A DNA stretch of 24,374 bases from Rhodobacterales bacterium UBA5972 (lineage in GTDB: Bacteria; Pseudomonadota; Alphaproteobacteria; Rhodobacterales; Rhodobacteraceae). Location of the stretch: assembly GCA_002430125.1 (NCBI GenBank), contig DJBQ01000031.1, positions 1 through 24,374 of the forward strand, given 5' to 3'. The translations under genes and the position numbers were made by a program. The notes under the pieces were generated by a model. That model was not told the DNA's origin. It searched no databases and was given only the letters and a program-made list of their open reading frames with translations. Of the stretch, positions 1 through 7,452 are shown piece after piece. Numbering within the stretch: position 1 is the stretch's first letter; each line of letters starts with the position of its first letter.

Positions 1-357
1 ATAAAAACAATGCGAAAGCACGGATCACCCAAGATCACCGCAACAGACAAGCTGGCGTCCTATGGTGCGGCTTTTCGTGAGATTGGCGTTCTAGATCGTC
101 AATTATGTGGCGGCTGGGCAAACTATCGGTGTGAAAATACGCACCTGCCATTTCGACGACAAGAAAGGGCGATGCAGAAGTTTAAAAGTTGTGCGATGCT
201 CCAGAAATTTACCAGGTATCACGCCCAGATATACAACCAATTCAATCATGAAAGACATCTTCAAAACAGACAGACTTATAAGCAAAAACGCAGTGCCGCT
301 CTAATTGAGTGGTTTCAAATCTGCACTTCACAGATTTGTGTGATAGTGGTAATTTGA
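1..357 (+). CDS. IS6-family transposase, C-terminal part (cut by window edge)
   Basis: The reading frame is open from base 1, so the gene starts left of the window and the ATG at 10 is probably internal. The visible ~118 residues match the end of the IS6/IS26-type DDE transposase core: a 'TDKLASYGAA' block carrying the second catalytic Asp, then 'RCENTHLPFRRQERAM' carrying the catalytic Glu, then the family-typical 'LQKFTRYHAQIYNQFNHERH' segment. These enzymes move the element by replicative transposition or cointegrate formation. No frameshift is visible in this part, so the element may be intact to its right end. It lies about 110 bp upstream of an aromatic hydroxylase gene on the same strand and marks an island border or a recombination point. 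The family call is firm; the specific element is not identified. Confidence 0.85.
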   Translation: MKTMRKHGSPKITATDKLASYGAAFREIGVLDRQLCGGWANYRCENTHLPFRRQERAMQKFKSCAMLQKFTRYHAQIYNQFNHERHLQNRQTYKQKRSAALIEWFQICTSQICVIVVI

Positions 358-361
358 GACC

Positions 362-386
362 TGTTAGACTTTGTCTGACAACACCC
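362..386. repeat. Candidate right terminal inverted repeat of the IS6-type element
   Basis: The sequence just after the transposase stop ends in TTGTCTGACAACACCC; read inward on the minus strand it begins GGGTGTTGTCAGACAA. A start with GG and a position shortly after the transposase stop fit an IS6-family end. It also contains an imperfect small dyad (TTAGAC/GTCTGA). The left end lies outside the window, so the match to a partner repeat cannot be tested here and the boundary at 386 is a guess. Confidence 0.4.
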
Positions 387-468
387 AACGGCTGGCGTAA
401 ATCTGCTTTGGCGTCTTATAGTGTGAGAATTAGACAATTTGGCCACCACCCCAAAAGAAGGAAACCCA

Positions 469-2223
469 ATGGCGATGATTAGCACGGACGTTTTAATTAT
501 TGGCACCGGGCCTGCGGGGTCTTCTGCGGCGGCGCTTTTGTCGACCTATGGAATCGAAAATATGGTGATCAACCGGTATCGCTGGCTCGCCGCTACGCCG
601 CGTGCCCATATCACCAACCAACGGACAATGGAGGTGCTGCGTGATCTTGGCCAAACGGTTGAGGCAGATGCCTATTTGCACGCAACGCCACAGGACCTGA
701 TGGGCGAAAACGTGTTTTGCGAAAGCCTTGCAGGTGAAGAAATCGGGCGGATGAAATCATGGGGCACCCATCCGCTATCTAAGGCGGAACATTTGCTATC
801 GTCGCCGACTTTCATGAATGATCTGCCGCAGACCTTTATGGAACCGCTGTTATTCTCAACGGCCTGTCGTCGCGGCACGCAAGCCCGGATGAGCACGGAA
901 TATCTGCGCCATGAACAGGATGCGGATGGTGTCACAACTGTCTGTCTTGATCGGTTGTCTGGTGAGGAAATCACCATCCGATCGAAATATCTGCTCGGTG
1001 CGGATGGTGGCAATTCGCTGGTGGCGCAGAATGAAAATCTGCCGATTGAAGGGAAAATGGGCGTTGGCGGGTCGATGAACATTCTGTTTCGGGCCGATCT
1101 TTCGCGGTTTGTCGCACATCGGCCAAGCGTGCTATATTGGGTGATGCAACCGGGTGCTGATGTTGGCGGGATCGGTATGGGGCTGGTGCGGATGATCCGG
1201 CCTTGGAATGAATGGTTGATCGTTTGGGGCTATGACATCAGCCAACCGGTGCCAAAGGTCGATGCTGTGATGGCAACGGACGTGGCACGGCAGTTGGTCG
1301 GTGATCCAACGCTTGAGATTGAATTGCTGAGCGCCAGTACATGGACGGTCAATGATGCCTTTGCCACGCAATTGTCGAAGGGCCGCGTATTCATTATGGG
1401 CGATGCTGCGCATAGGCATCCACCATCGAATGGGCTTGGGTCGAATACATCAATTCAGGATGCGTTTAACCTTTGTTGGAAGTTGTCCCATGTTCTGAAA
1501 GGGCAGGCGGGTCCCGGGTTGCTGGACAGCTACACTGCCGAACGCGCGCCGATTGCAAAACAGATCGTGACGCGTGCGAACCAGTCTATTGGGGAATTTG
1601 GCCCAATTTTTGAGGCACTTGGCATGACAGGTGGCGACGACATTGACGTGATCAAGGCGAATATGGATGCGCGCTGCGGCACCGGGCCAGAGGCTGCAAA
1701 ACAGCGGGCCGCCTTGGACGCTGCGATTGCGTTTAAGAAATACGAATTTGACGCGCACGGTATTGAGATGAACCAACGGTATCAGTCCGCTGCTGTCATG
1801 ACCGATGGACAGGTGGAACCCGCGTTTACCCGCGACGCTGATCTGCATTATCAGCCAACGACATGGCCCGGTGCGCGTCTGCCACATGTCTGGCTTTATG
1901 ACGCGCAGGGCGGCAAACATTCGACGCTGGATATCGTTGGGGGCGGGGCGTTTACGGCCCTCACCGGGCTGGGCGGTAAAGCTTGGGTCGCAGTGGCAAA
2001 GACGGTGGGTGCGGAATTTGGGCTGGATGTTGCCGCCCATGTGATCGGGCCGCGTCAGCGCTATATTGACCACACCGGCGACTGGGCGCGGATACGCGAC
2101 GTGTCAGATGCGGGTTGTCTGCTTGTGCGACCTGATCAGCATGTGTGCTGGCGCATTGACGGTCTGGCGACGGACCCGACCGCCGAATTGCGCCGCGTCT
2201 TTGCAGCAATCCTCGCGCGTTAG
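469..2223 (+). CDS. FAD-dependent aromatic hydroxylase, TfdB/PheA type
   Basis: Predicted flavoprotein monooxygenase of 584 residues that hydroxylates a phenolic ring using NAD(P)H and O2. Visible are the N-terminal dinucleotide motif GTGPAGSS (12-19), a family stretch 'TPRAHITNQRTMEVLRDLG', the DG motif LGADGG (around 176-181) and the GD motif FIMGDAAHRHPPSNGLGSN (from 308), where GD binds the FAD ribityl chain. The last ~170 residues are the thioredoxin-like C-terminal domain of this family. Overall it most resembles 2,4-dichlorophenol 6-monooxygenase (TfdB)-type enzymes as I remember them; the real substrate is unknown. The ATG at 469 has AGAAGGA six bases upstream; a TTG at 439 is in frame but has no ribosome site. 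The gene stands alone, converges on iclR with a 4-bp overlap, and follows the IS end. No ferredoxin or reductase partner is needed for this family. Confidence 0.85.
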   Translation: MAMISTDVLIIGTGPAGSSAAALLSTYGIENMVINRYRWLAATPRAHITNQRTMEVLRDLGQTVEADAYLHATPQDLMGENVFCESLAGEEIGRMKSWGTHPLSKAEHLLSSPTFMNDLPQTFMEPLLFSTACRRGTQARMSTEYLRHEQDADGVTTVCLDRLSGEEITIRSKYLLGADGGNSLVAQNENLPIEGKMGVGGSMNILFRADLSRFVAHRPSVLYWVMQPGADVGGIGMGLVRMIRPWNEWLIVWGYDISQPVPKVDAVMATDVARQLVGDPTLEIELLSASTWTVNDAFATQLSKGRVFIMGDAAHRHPPSNGLGSNTSIQDAFNLCWKLSHVLKGQAGPGLLDSYTAERAPIAKQIVTRANQSIGEFGPIFEALGMTGGDDIDVIKANMDARCGTGPEAAKQRAALDAAIAFKKYEFDAHGIEMNQRYQSAAVMTDGQVEPAFTRDADLHYQPTTWPGARLPHVWLYDAQGGKHSTLDIVGGGAFTALTGLGGKAWVAVAKTVGAEFGLDVAAHVIGPRQRYIDHTGDWARIRDVSDAGCLLVRPDQHVCWRIDGLATDPTAELRRVFAAILAR

Positions 2224-2978
2224 GTGCGCATCAGTTTGTCGAGCTGGCCCGCTGTTTTGCGCAGCGCCGTTTCCACGATGGCGCGTTTTTCGGCAAAGCG
2301 CGTTGATGGCATTGGCACTGAAATCGCCAGAACGTCATGGACCAGATCGGTAAAGGCAAACCCGATGGCCGAAATCCCTTTCGTATGGGCGTCTTGGTCG
2401 TAGGCAAGGCGGTCGCGGCGGATCGTTGCCAATTGTGATTGGATTGCCGAAAGATTGCCGGACATCCCCCGCCTGTCCCATTCGCTCAGTATGAGGTTTT
2501 GAGCTTTGTCTTCTGCGATATGTGACAGGCAGGCCATGCCATTTGCAGTCGCAGTGAGTGGGAATACATCGCCCACTGCTGATACGGTACGCAGGCGGTG
2601 GGTGCCGGGCACCTGATCCAGAAAGATCATGCCAGCGCCGCGCATCACCGATAAATCTGCGGTTTCCCCAGTGGCTTGGGCCAGTTCCGTCAGGAACAGT
2701 CGGCAGGTTTCGACGATATTGTATCTGGTGGCCTGCGCCAGTGCGTTTACCTCTGGGCCTAGTCGCAAACCGCCGCCTGACGCATTCGCGATCACCAGCT
2801 GTTCTGTCATCAGGGCGGCAACGATTCTTTGCACGGTTGACCGGGGCAGGGCCACGGCGTCAGCGATCTGGCCAAGGCTCCTCCCGGTTTGGTCCGCTTT
2901 GAGGGCGCGCAGAATATCGGCTGCGCGGGCGATAACCTGAATGCCATTGCGGCCTTGTTTTTCAGTAGGTTCCTTCAT
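2220..2978 (-). CDS. IclR-family transcriptional regulator
   Basis: 252 residues, the usual length for IclR proteins. The N-terminal winged helix-turn-helix spans about residues 14-75 ('VIARAADILRAL' followed by 'SLGQIADAVALPRSTVQRIV'). The remainder is the IclR effector-binding domain, with the typical 'FPLTATANGMACLSH' and 'GISAIGFAFTDLVHDVLAISVPMP' segments. These regulators bind aromatic or organic-acid ligands and commonly control catabolic operons transcribed next to them. The gene is divergent from the cyclase-BKACE operon and convergent with the hydroxylase, so it most likely controls the divergent operon and itself. Its own promoter region contains half of an 11-bp inverted repeat (see 3014-3042 and 3032-3162). 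Ligand unknown. Confidence 0.9.
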   Translation of the reverse strand: MKEPTEKQGRNGIQVIARAADILRALKADQTGRSLGQIADAVALPRSTVQRIVAALMTEQLVIANASGGGLRLGPEVNALAQATRYNIVETCRLFLTELAQATGETADLSVMRGAGMIFLDQVPGTHRLRTVSAVGDVFPLTATANGMACLSHIAEDKAQNLILSEWDRRGMSGNLSAIQSQLATIRRDRLAYDQDAHTKGISAIGFAFTDLVHDVLAISVPMPSTRFAEKRAIVETALRKTAGQLDKLMRT

Positions 2979-3013
2979 GGCCGTCCCAACGTTGTCGTGG
3001 TTTTGCGTATGAG

Positions 3014-3042
3014 ATCATAAATCCAATGGACCCGCAATGCAA
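3014..3042 (-). promoter_or_regulatory. Likely sigma70-type promoter of the iclR gene
   Basis: On the minus strand, TTGCAT (3037-3042) is followed by 17 bases and then TATGAT (3014-3019), a good match to -35/-10 boxes with ideal spacing, about 35 bp before the iclR start. The -35 box overlaps the left arm of the 11-bp inverted repeat, which would suit autorepression. Predicted by eye. Confidence 0.5.
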
Positions 3043-3162
3043 TACAGTTATACTACTTGATGGTTTTTTCTTGACGTAAGGGCATGGCAGGTGCACTCAT
3101 AGTGTCATTGGGGGGAAGTGAGCCTTCCGGTAAATTTTGATGTCATAATGCTTGCATTGCGG
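3032..3162. repeat. 11-bp inverted repeat, candidate IclR operator pair
   Basis: CCGCAATGCAA at 3032-3042 is repeated as its exact reverse complement TTGCATTGCGG at 3152-3162, the arms being centred about 120 bp apart. One arm overlaps the predicted -35 of iclR; the other lies 22 bp before the cyclase start. No arm is itself a long palindrome. The placement in the only divergent promoter region of this regulator makes it a good candidate for paired regulator sites. Which protein binds is inference. Confidence 0.55.
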
Positions 3163-3184
3163 CGCTGATCTGGAGATATGAACT

Positions 3185-4021
3185 ATGGTTGAAATTCGGG
3201 GAATTAAGTTTCAGGGAAACCTAGACAATGACATGGGGCTCGAGTTTGTGAATCTGAGCCACAGGTTTGGTTTTCAATGTCCGAATTGGCCATATTTCCG
3301 GGACGTTGCGATTGAGAGGAAACATTACATGGCGAAATCTGGCGTATTGAGCCAGACAATCACCACCACGATGCACGTGACTACCCACATCGATGCCCCG
3401 GCCCATGTGGTGCAGGGTACGCCATTTATCGACGAGGTGCCTTTGCCGCACTTCTTTGGTTCTGGCCTTGTCGTGTCGATCCCCAAGAAGAAATGGGAAA
3501 GCATCACCGGCGATGATCTGGAAAAGGCCTGTGGCCATGCGATCCGCAAGGGCGATGTGCTGATCATCAACACAGGCTGGCACAAACAGTATGAAGATGG
3601 CGATTATTTTGCATATTGCCCCGGTCTGGTGCCATCTGCGGCCGATTGGATGGTGGAAAAGGGGATCAAGGTCGTGGGCCATGATACCCAAGCCAATGAT
3701 CACCCTCTGGCAACTGCGATCGGTCCACAGCGGAACGGACCGATCCTGCCGCATCTGGAAAAGGAATATCTTGAATGGTCCGGTGGCACCCCTTGGGAGG
3801 TTGATTTCCCCGAATGGGAGCCGGTCCATCAGAAGCTTTTCAAGAACGGGATCCTAGGGATTGAAAACGTTGGCGGAGATTTGGATTCTGTCACTGGTAA
3901 GCGTGTGACATTTGCCTTCTTCCCTTGGAACTGGGACCGGGGTGATGGCTGCATCATTCGTCTGGTCGCAATTACTGATAAAAAGCAGGCCTACCGGATT
4001 GAGGCAGGGGAAGCGTTTTGA
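3185..4021 (+). CDS. Cyclase-family metal-dependent hydrolase (PF04199 type)
   Basis: 278 residues of the cyclase/kynurenine-formamidase/isatin-hydrolase superfamily, whose members hydrolyse cyclic or N-acyl amides and related bonds with a divalent metal. The signature H-x3-H-x-D-x3-H is present as 'HVTTHIDAPAH' (residues 64-74), and a second conserved block 'HDTQANDHP' (166-174) and 'GIENVGG' (225-231, with the usual Glu) follow. It is somewhat longer than the ~210-residue formamidases and closer to the longer uncharacterised group. The start at 3185 has GGAG about 9 bases upstream. It is the first gene of a ten-gene operon and overlaps the cupin gene by TGATG. No kynureninase or tryptophan dioxygenase is nearby, so a kynurenine role is not supported; ring opening of the imported substrate is the likeliest role. 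Confidence 0.82.
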   Translation: MVEIRGIKFQGNLDNDMGLEFVNLSHRFGFQCPNWPYFRDVAIERKHYMAKSGVLSQTITTTMHVTTHIDAPAHVVQGTPFIDEVPLPHFFGSGLVVSIPKKKWESITGDDLEKACGHAIRKGDVLIINTGWHKQYEDGDYFAYCPGLVPSAADWMVEKGIKVVGHDTQANDHPLATAIGPQRNGPILPHLEKEYLEWSGGTPWEVDFPEWEPVHQKLFKNGILGIENVGGDLDSVTGKRVTFAFFPWNWDRGDGCIIRLVAITDKKQAYRIEAGEAF

Positions 4022-4371
4022 TGCAGGTCAAACGCTTTGCTGATGCAACGCCCTACGAGGCACCCAACCACTTTGGTGTGGTTGGGCTGCGGCTTCAGGG
4101 TTTTGAGGTTGGTGGTCCAACCAATCAATGGATGGGGCTTAGTCAGTTCTTGCCCGGCGGCGGGGCCGGGCCCGACGCGTCATCCATCGAAAAAGTTTAT
4201 TTTATCGTCGAAGGCGAAATGACTGTGATCATTGACGGCGTGGAAACAACGCTGGTTAAGTTTGACAGTTGCACGATCCCCGCAGGCGAAGTGCGCAAGA
4301 TAGAAAACCGCAGCAATCATACCTGCACCATGCTGGTTGTGATGCCATACCCACCAAAGGCCGCGTCATGA
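4021..4371 (+). CDS. Small single-domain cupin protein
   Basis: 116 residues, one beta-barrel cupin domain. The stretch 'FLPGGGAGPDASSIEKVYFIVEGEMTVIIDG' resembles cupin motif 1, but the usual metal-binding His residues are mostly absent (PDASSIEK in place of the H-x-H...E pattern); 'CTIPAGEVRKIENRS' is the second motif, with the usual His replaced by Arg or Lys. This suggests either an unusual metal site or a non-catalytic, ligand-binding barrel. The ATG at 4021 overlaps the cyclase stop and is preceded by GGGGAAG. It overlaps the SDR start by ATGA, so it is translated with the pathway enzymes. Specific activity unknown. Confidence 0.75.
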   Translation: MQVKRFADATPYEAPNHFGVVGLRLQGFEVGGPTNQWMGLSQFLPGGGAGPDASSIEKVYFIVEGEMTVIIDGVETTLVKFDSCTIPAGEVRKIENRSNHTCTMLVVMPYPPKAAS

Positions 4372-5153
4372 ATCCTATGCAGATGTTTGATGTCAAAGGT
4401 CAAACCGCGCTGATCACCGGCGCCTCTGGCGCGTTTGGGATGGTCGCAGCGCGGGTGCTGGCGGGTGCGGGTTGCAAGCTGGTGCTGGCTGCTGGCAAAC
4501 AGGATGCGCTGGATGCGATTGCGACGGAGTGCGAAGGTTTGGGCGCCGAGGTGACGAAGGTCAACGCGCGGCCCCATGATGAGGCCGCGTGCAAAGCGAT
4601 GGTTGACGCTGCCGTTGTTGCGACCGGATCGCTGGATATTCTGGTCGTTGCATCCGGAATGAACAAAGTCGCGCTGATCAATGACATGGAACCTGCGACG
4701 TTTACCACTGTGATGGATGCCAATGTCACGCAGACATGGCTGCTTGCGCGCGCTGCTGCGGGGCAGATGAAGGCGCAGGGCAAGGGTGGAAAAATTGTGC
4801 TGGTGTCATCGGCGCGCGGGCTCTTGGGCCATCCAGCAGGTTATACCGCATATTGCGCATCGAAAGCGGCTGTTGATGGCCTGACCAAAGCGCTTGGTTG
4901 CGAACTGGGGTCGACAGGAATTACGGTAAATGCCATTGCACCCACGGTGTTCCGGTCGCCGCTGACGGCGTGGATGTTCGAAGATACCGAAAAAGCAAAG
5001 GTGGTCCGTGCCGGGTTCCTGGCCCGCGTCCCCAAGGGCCGGTTGGGCGAACCCGAAGACCTTGCCGGGCCGTTGCTTTTCCTCGCGTCGAAAGCGTCTG
5101 ATTTTTACACTGGGCACATTCTTTATGCCGATGGCGGATACACTGCGGGATGA
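4368..5153 (+). CDS. Short-chain dehydrogenase/reductase (SDR)
   Basis: 261 residues, the standard length of a classical SDR. The cofactor motif TGASGAFG is at 17-24, the catalytic Ser at 147/148 ('VLVSSARG'), and the Tyr-x3-Lys pair in 'YCASK' at 162-166; the C-terminus 'ILYADGGYTAG' is typical. The family oxidises or reduces alcohol/carbonyl groups with NAD(P)(H). The NNAG structural motif is altered to 'VASG'. An open frame extends upstream to 4269 but lies inside the cupin gene; the ATG at 4368, overlapping the cupin stop, is the sensible start. In context it likely oxidises a hydroxyl group of the ring-opened intermediate. Confidence 0.9.
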   Translation: MNPMQMFDVKGQTALITGASGAFGMVAARVLAGAGCKLVLAAGKQDALDAIATECEGLGAEVTKVNARPHDEAACKAMVDAAVVATGSLDILVVASGMNKVALINDMEPATFTTVMDANVTQTWLLARAAAGQMKAQGKGGKIVLVSSARGLLGHPAGYTAYCASKAAVDGLTKALGCELGSTGITVNAIAPTVFRSPLTAWMFEDTEKAKVVRAGFLARVPKGRLGEPEDLAGPLLFLASKASDFYTGHILYADGGYTAG

Positions 5154-6076
5154 AAAAGAACCTTCAAACTGCGGTGATTGGTAGCGGTTTGATGGGGCAC
5201 GGCATTGCGCTGGTGCTTGCTCGGGCTGGGCAATACGTGCGCGTGACCGACCCATCCAACACCGCGCGGGCAACATTGCCAAAGCGGGTTGCCGATAGTC
5301 TGACGGCCCTTGGTGTTTCGGCCCCTGATGCTGCGCGGATTTTGAAAAAGATCGAGGTGAGCGCAACTGTTTCGGCAGCCGTGCATGATGCGGCGTTTGT
5401 GATCGAAGCGGGGCCAGAAAACCTAAGCGTCAAACATAAAATTTTCGCAGAGATTGAATCCCATGCGCCCGATGATGCGATCCTTGCGTCGAATACTTCT
5501 GTCATTCAGATCACCAAGATCATGCAACATCTGAACAATAAGCAGCGCGCCCTTGGCACCCATTGGTGGAACCCGCCGCATATGATTCCGCTGGTTGAAG
5601 TGATCAAGACCGAATGGACCACCCCGCAAGTGGCGCAGGATATGTTTGATCTGCTGGCCGACGCGGGCAAGACGCCGGTGATGGTCGAAAAGGACGTCCC
5701 GGGCTTTATTGGCAACCGCCTGCAACATGCGCTTTGGCGCGAAGCGATCAGTTTGGTTGAAAACGGAATTTGTGATGCGCAGGCGGTGGATACTGTGATC
5801 AAGGCCAGCTTTGGCAGGCGGCTGGCGGTTCTGGGGCCGTTGGAAAATGCTGACCTTGTTGGAACTGATCTGACCTTGGATATTCACGAAAATGTTCTGT
5901 TTGATCTCGAAGGCAGGAAGGGCCCTTCGCCCTATTTGCAAAAGCTGGTGGCAGAGGGCCGATTAGGCATGAAATCAGGGCAAGGGTTTCGCACATGGAC
6001 CGATGAAGAGGCGTCCGCGACACGCGCGAGGGTGGGAACGCATCTGCAAAGACTCGAAGGCATCCTAAAAGACTAG
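5150..6076 (+). CDS. 3-hydroxyacyl-CoA dehydrogenase family oxidoreductase
   Basis: 308 residues. The N-terminal Rossmann fold starts with 'AVIGSGLMGHGIA' (8-20), binding NAD. Further typical features are 'SNTSVIQIT', the active-site region 'GTHWWNPPHMIPLVEVI' (catalytic His followed by Glu) and 'VPGFIGNRLQHALWREA', which starts the C-terminal helical domain. The family includes 3-hydroxybutyryl-CoA, L-carnitine and L-gulonate 3-dehydrogenases, so the substrate may be a free beta-hydroxy acid rather than a CoA ester. No acyl-CoA ligase or thiolase is encoded nearby, while a BKACE is in the same operon; this favours oxidation of a beta-hydroxy acid to the beta-keto acid that BKACE cleaves (inference). 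Overlaps the SDR stop by ATGA. Confidence 0.87.
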   Translation: MKKNLQTAVIGSGLMGHGIALVLARAGQYVRVTDPSNTARATLPKRVADSLTALGVSAPDAARILKKIEVSATVSAAVHDAAFVIEAGPENLSVKHKIFAEIESHAPDDAILASNTSVIQITKIMQHLNNKQRALGTHWWNPPHMIPLVEVIKTEWTTPQVAQDMFDLLADAGKTPVMVEKDVPGFIGNRLQHALWREAISLVENGICDAQAVDTVIKASFGRRLAVLGPLENADLVGTDLTLDIHENVLFDLEGRKGPSPYLQKLVAEGRLGMKSGQGFRTWTDEEASATRARVGTHLQRLEGILKD

Positions 6077-6086
6077 ACAAAAAAAC

Positions 6087-6103
6087 TGACCCATGCCGGG
6101 TCA
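6087..6103 (+). other. Intercistronic hairpin before the ABC receptor gene
   Basis: TGACCC (6087-6092) and GGGTCA (6098-6103) form a perfect 6-bp stem with a 5-base loop, shortly before the strong ribosome site GGGAGG (6109-6114) of the receptor gene. No T tract follows, so it is unlikely to be a terminator; it may serve as an mRNA processing or stability element. Confidence 0.45.
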
Positions 6104-6120
6104 ATTATGGGAGGAATGTG

Positions 6121-7401
6121 ATGACACGCAAGACATATAAACCACCAACGCGGCGCAAGTTTCTGGCGGGATCGACCGCACTTATTGCAGCGCCTGCGAT
6201 CCTGACAAGTACCCGCGCCTATGCACAAGAAAAAACCCTGCGGGTTGGATTTGTCAGTCCAAAGACCGGCCCATTGGCAGGGTTTGCTGAGGCCGATGAT
6301 TACATCGTCGAAGGGATCAATCAGACCTTTGCAGGCGGTATCGAAAATAACGGCAGTTCCTGGGCGATTGAGATCATCTCGCGCGATAGCCAGTCGAACC
6401 CGAACCGTGCCGCAGAGGTTGCGGCGGATCTGATCCTTGGAGAAGAGGTGGATATCATTGTCGCCGCAGCGACGCCGGACACGACCAACCCTGTCGCCGA
6501 TCAGGCTGAAATCAATGAGGTTCCCTGCATCACCACCGACGCACCCTGGCAGCCCTATTTCTTTGGTCGTGGCGGCAACCCAGCAGAGGGTTTTCGCAGC
6601 ACCTACCACTTTTTCTGGGGGCTAGAGGACGTGATCGGCGTGTTCCTTGATATATGGGGACAAAGTGGTGCCGCCAAGAAAGTCGGCGGTTTGTTCCCAA
6701 ATGATGCCGATGGCAATGCTTGGGGCGATGCAGGTCTTGGGCTTCCGCCTGCGCTTGCCGCTGTTGGGTTTGAACTGACAGACCCGGGTCGTTACCAGCC
6801 GCTTTCGGATGACTTTTCCAACCAGATTGCGGTGTTCCGTGATGCGGGCTGTGAAATTGTCACTGGTGTTATGATCCCGCCGGATTTTGCGACGTTCTGG
6901 GCGCAGGCGGCCCAGCAAGGTTTCAACCCAAAAGTCGCGACCATCGGCAAAGCGATCCTGTTCCCATCGGTCGTGGAATCGTTGGGTGGGCGTGGTGATG
7001 GTCTGACCTCCGAAGTGTGGTGGTCCCCGAACCATCCGTTCAATTCATCCCTGACCGGGGCGTCGGCCAAGGAACTGGCCGATGGGTTTACCGCAGCAAC
7101 AGGTCGGCCATGGACGCAGCCAATTGGGTTCAAACATGCGCTGTTTGAAGTCGTCGCAGATGTCGTGAAACGCGCCCAAGATCTTGATGATCCAGAAGCA
7201 ATTACCGCCGCTGTTGCTGCCACGCAGCTTGATACCATTGTAGGCCGTGTGGACTGGTCAAACGGTCCGGTAAAGAACGTGTCGAAAACGCCATTGGTTG
7301 GCGGACAGTGGCAACGCGATGGTGACACGCTGGACCTGAAAATCATCGCAAACGCGGATCAGCCGAGTATCCCAAAAACAGGCGAGCTGCGGGTGCTTTA
7401 A
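6121..7401 (+). CDS. ABC transporter substrate-binding protein, branched-chain amino acid type, Tat-exported
   Basis: 426 residues from the ATG at 6121, with GGGAGG six bases upstream; a GTG at 6118 is in frame but too close to the ribosome site. The N-terminus 'TRRKFLAGSTALIAAPAILTS' is a twin-arginine signal ending near 'RAYAQ', so export folded to the periplasm is predicted. The mature part starts 'KTLRVGFVSPKTGPLAGFAEAD', the hallmark of Leu/Ile/Val-type type I receptors (PF13458 group), which in catabolic clusters bind amides, aromatic acids or other small organics. It delivers ligand to the two permeases and two ATPases encoded downstream. Being the first transporter gene and flanked by hairpins, it may be expressed above the membrane components. 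Ligand unknown. Confidence 0.9.
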   Translation: MTRKTYKPPTRRKFLAGSTALIAAPAILTSTRAYAQEKTLRVGFVSPKTGPLAGFAEADDYIVEGINQTFAGGIENNGSSWAIEIISRDSQSNPNRAAEVAADLILGEEVDIIVAAATPDTTNPVADQAEINEVPCITTDAPWQPYFFGRGGNPAEGFRSTYHFFWGLEDVIGVFLDIWGQSGAAKKVGGLFPNDADGNAWGDAGLGLPPALAAVGFELTDPGRYQPLSDDFSNQIAVFRDAGCEIVTGVMIPPDFATFWAQAAQQGFNPKVATIGKAILFPSVVESLGGRGDGLTSEVWWSPNHPFNSSLTGASAKELADGFTAATGRPWTQPIGFKHALFEVVADVVKRAQDLDDPEAITAAVAATQLDTIVGRVDWSNGPVKNVSKTPLVGGQWQRDGDTLDLKIIANADQPSIPKTGELRVL

Positions 7402-7410
7402 CGCTTTACC

Positions 7411-7441
7411 GGGTCGCGCCGGACGAATTGCGGCGCGGCCC
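7411..7441 (+). other. Strong GC-rich intercistronic stem-loop after the receptor gene
   Basis: GGGTCGCGCCG (7411-7421) pairs with CGGCGCGGCCC (7431-7441), 11 bp with one G-U pair and a 9-base loop. It starts 9 bases after the receptor stop and ends 11 bases before the ATPase start. No U run follows. Such hairpins after receptor genes commonly protect the upstream mRNA or partly terminate transcription, giving excess receptor. Confidence 0.65.
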
Positions 7442-7452
7442 GTCATGAACGG

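Noticed and set aside
328..343. TCACA/TGTGA hairpin as a terminator after the transposase
   Set aside because: A 5-bp AT-rich stem without T run, located inside the coding end; too weak to support.
439..468. TTG at 439 as the hydroxylase start
   Set aside because: It has no ribosome site and adds ten residues before the N-terminal dinucleotide fold; ATG 469 has AGAAGGA at good distance.
3185..4021. Kynurenine formamidase (KynB) assignment for the cyclase
   Set aside because: Only superfamily motifs match; the protein is longer and no kynureninase or tryptophan dioxygenase gene is nearby.
6087..6103. Rho-independent terminator after the HAD-type dehydrogenase
   Set aside because: Short stem and no T tract; the downstream genes clearly continue the pathway operon.
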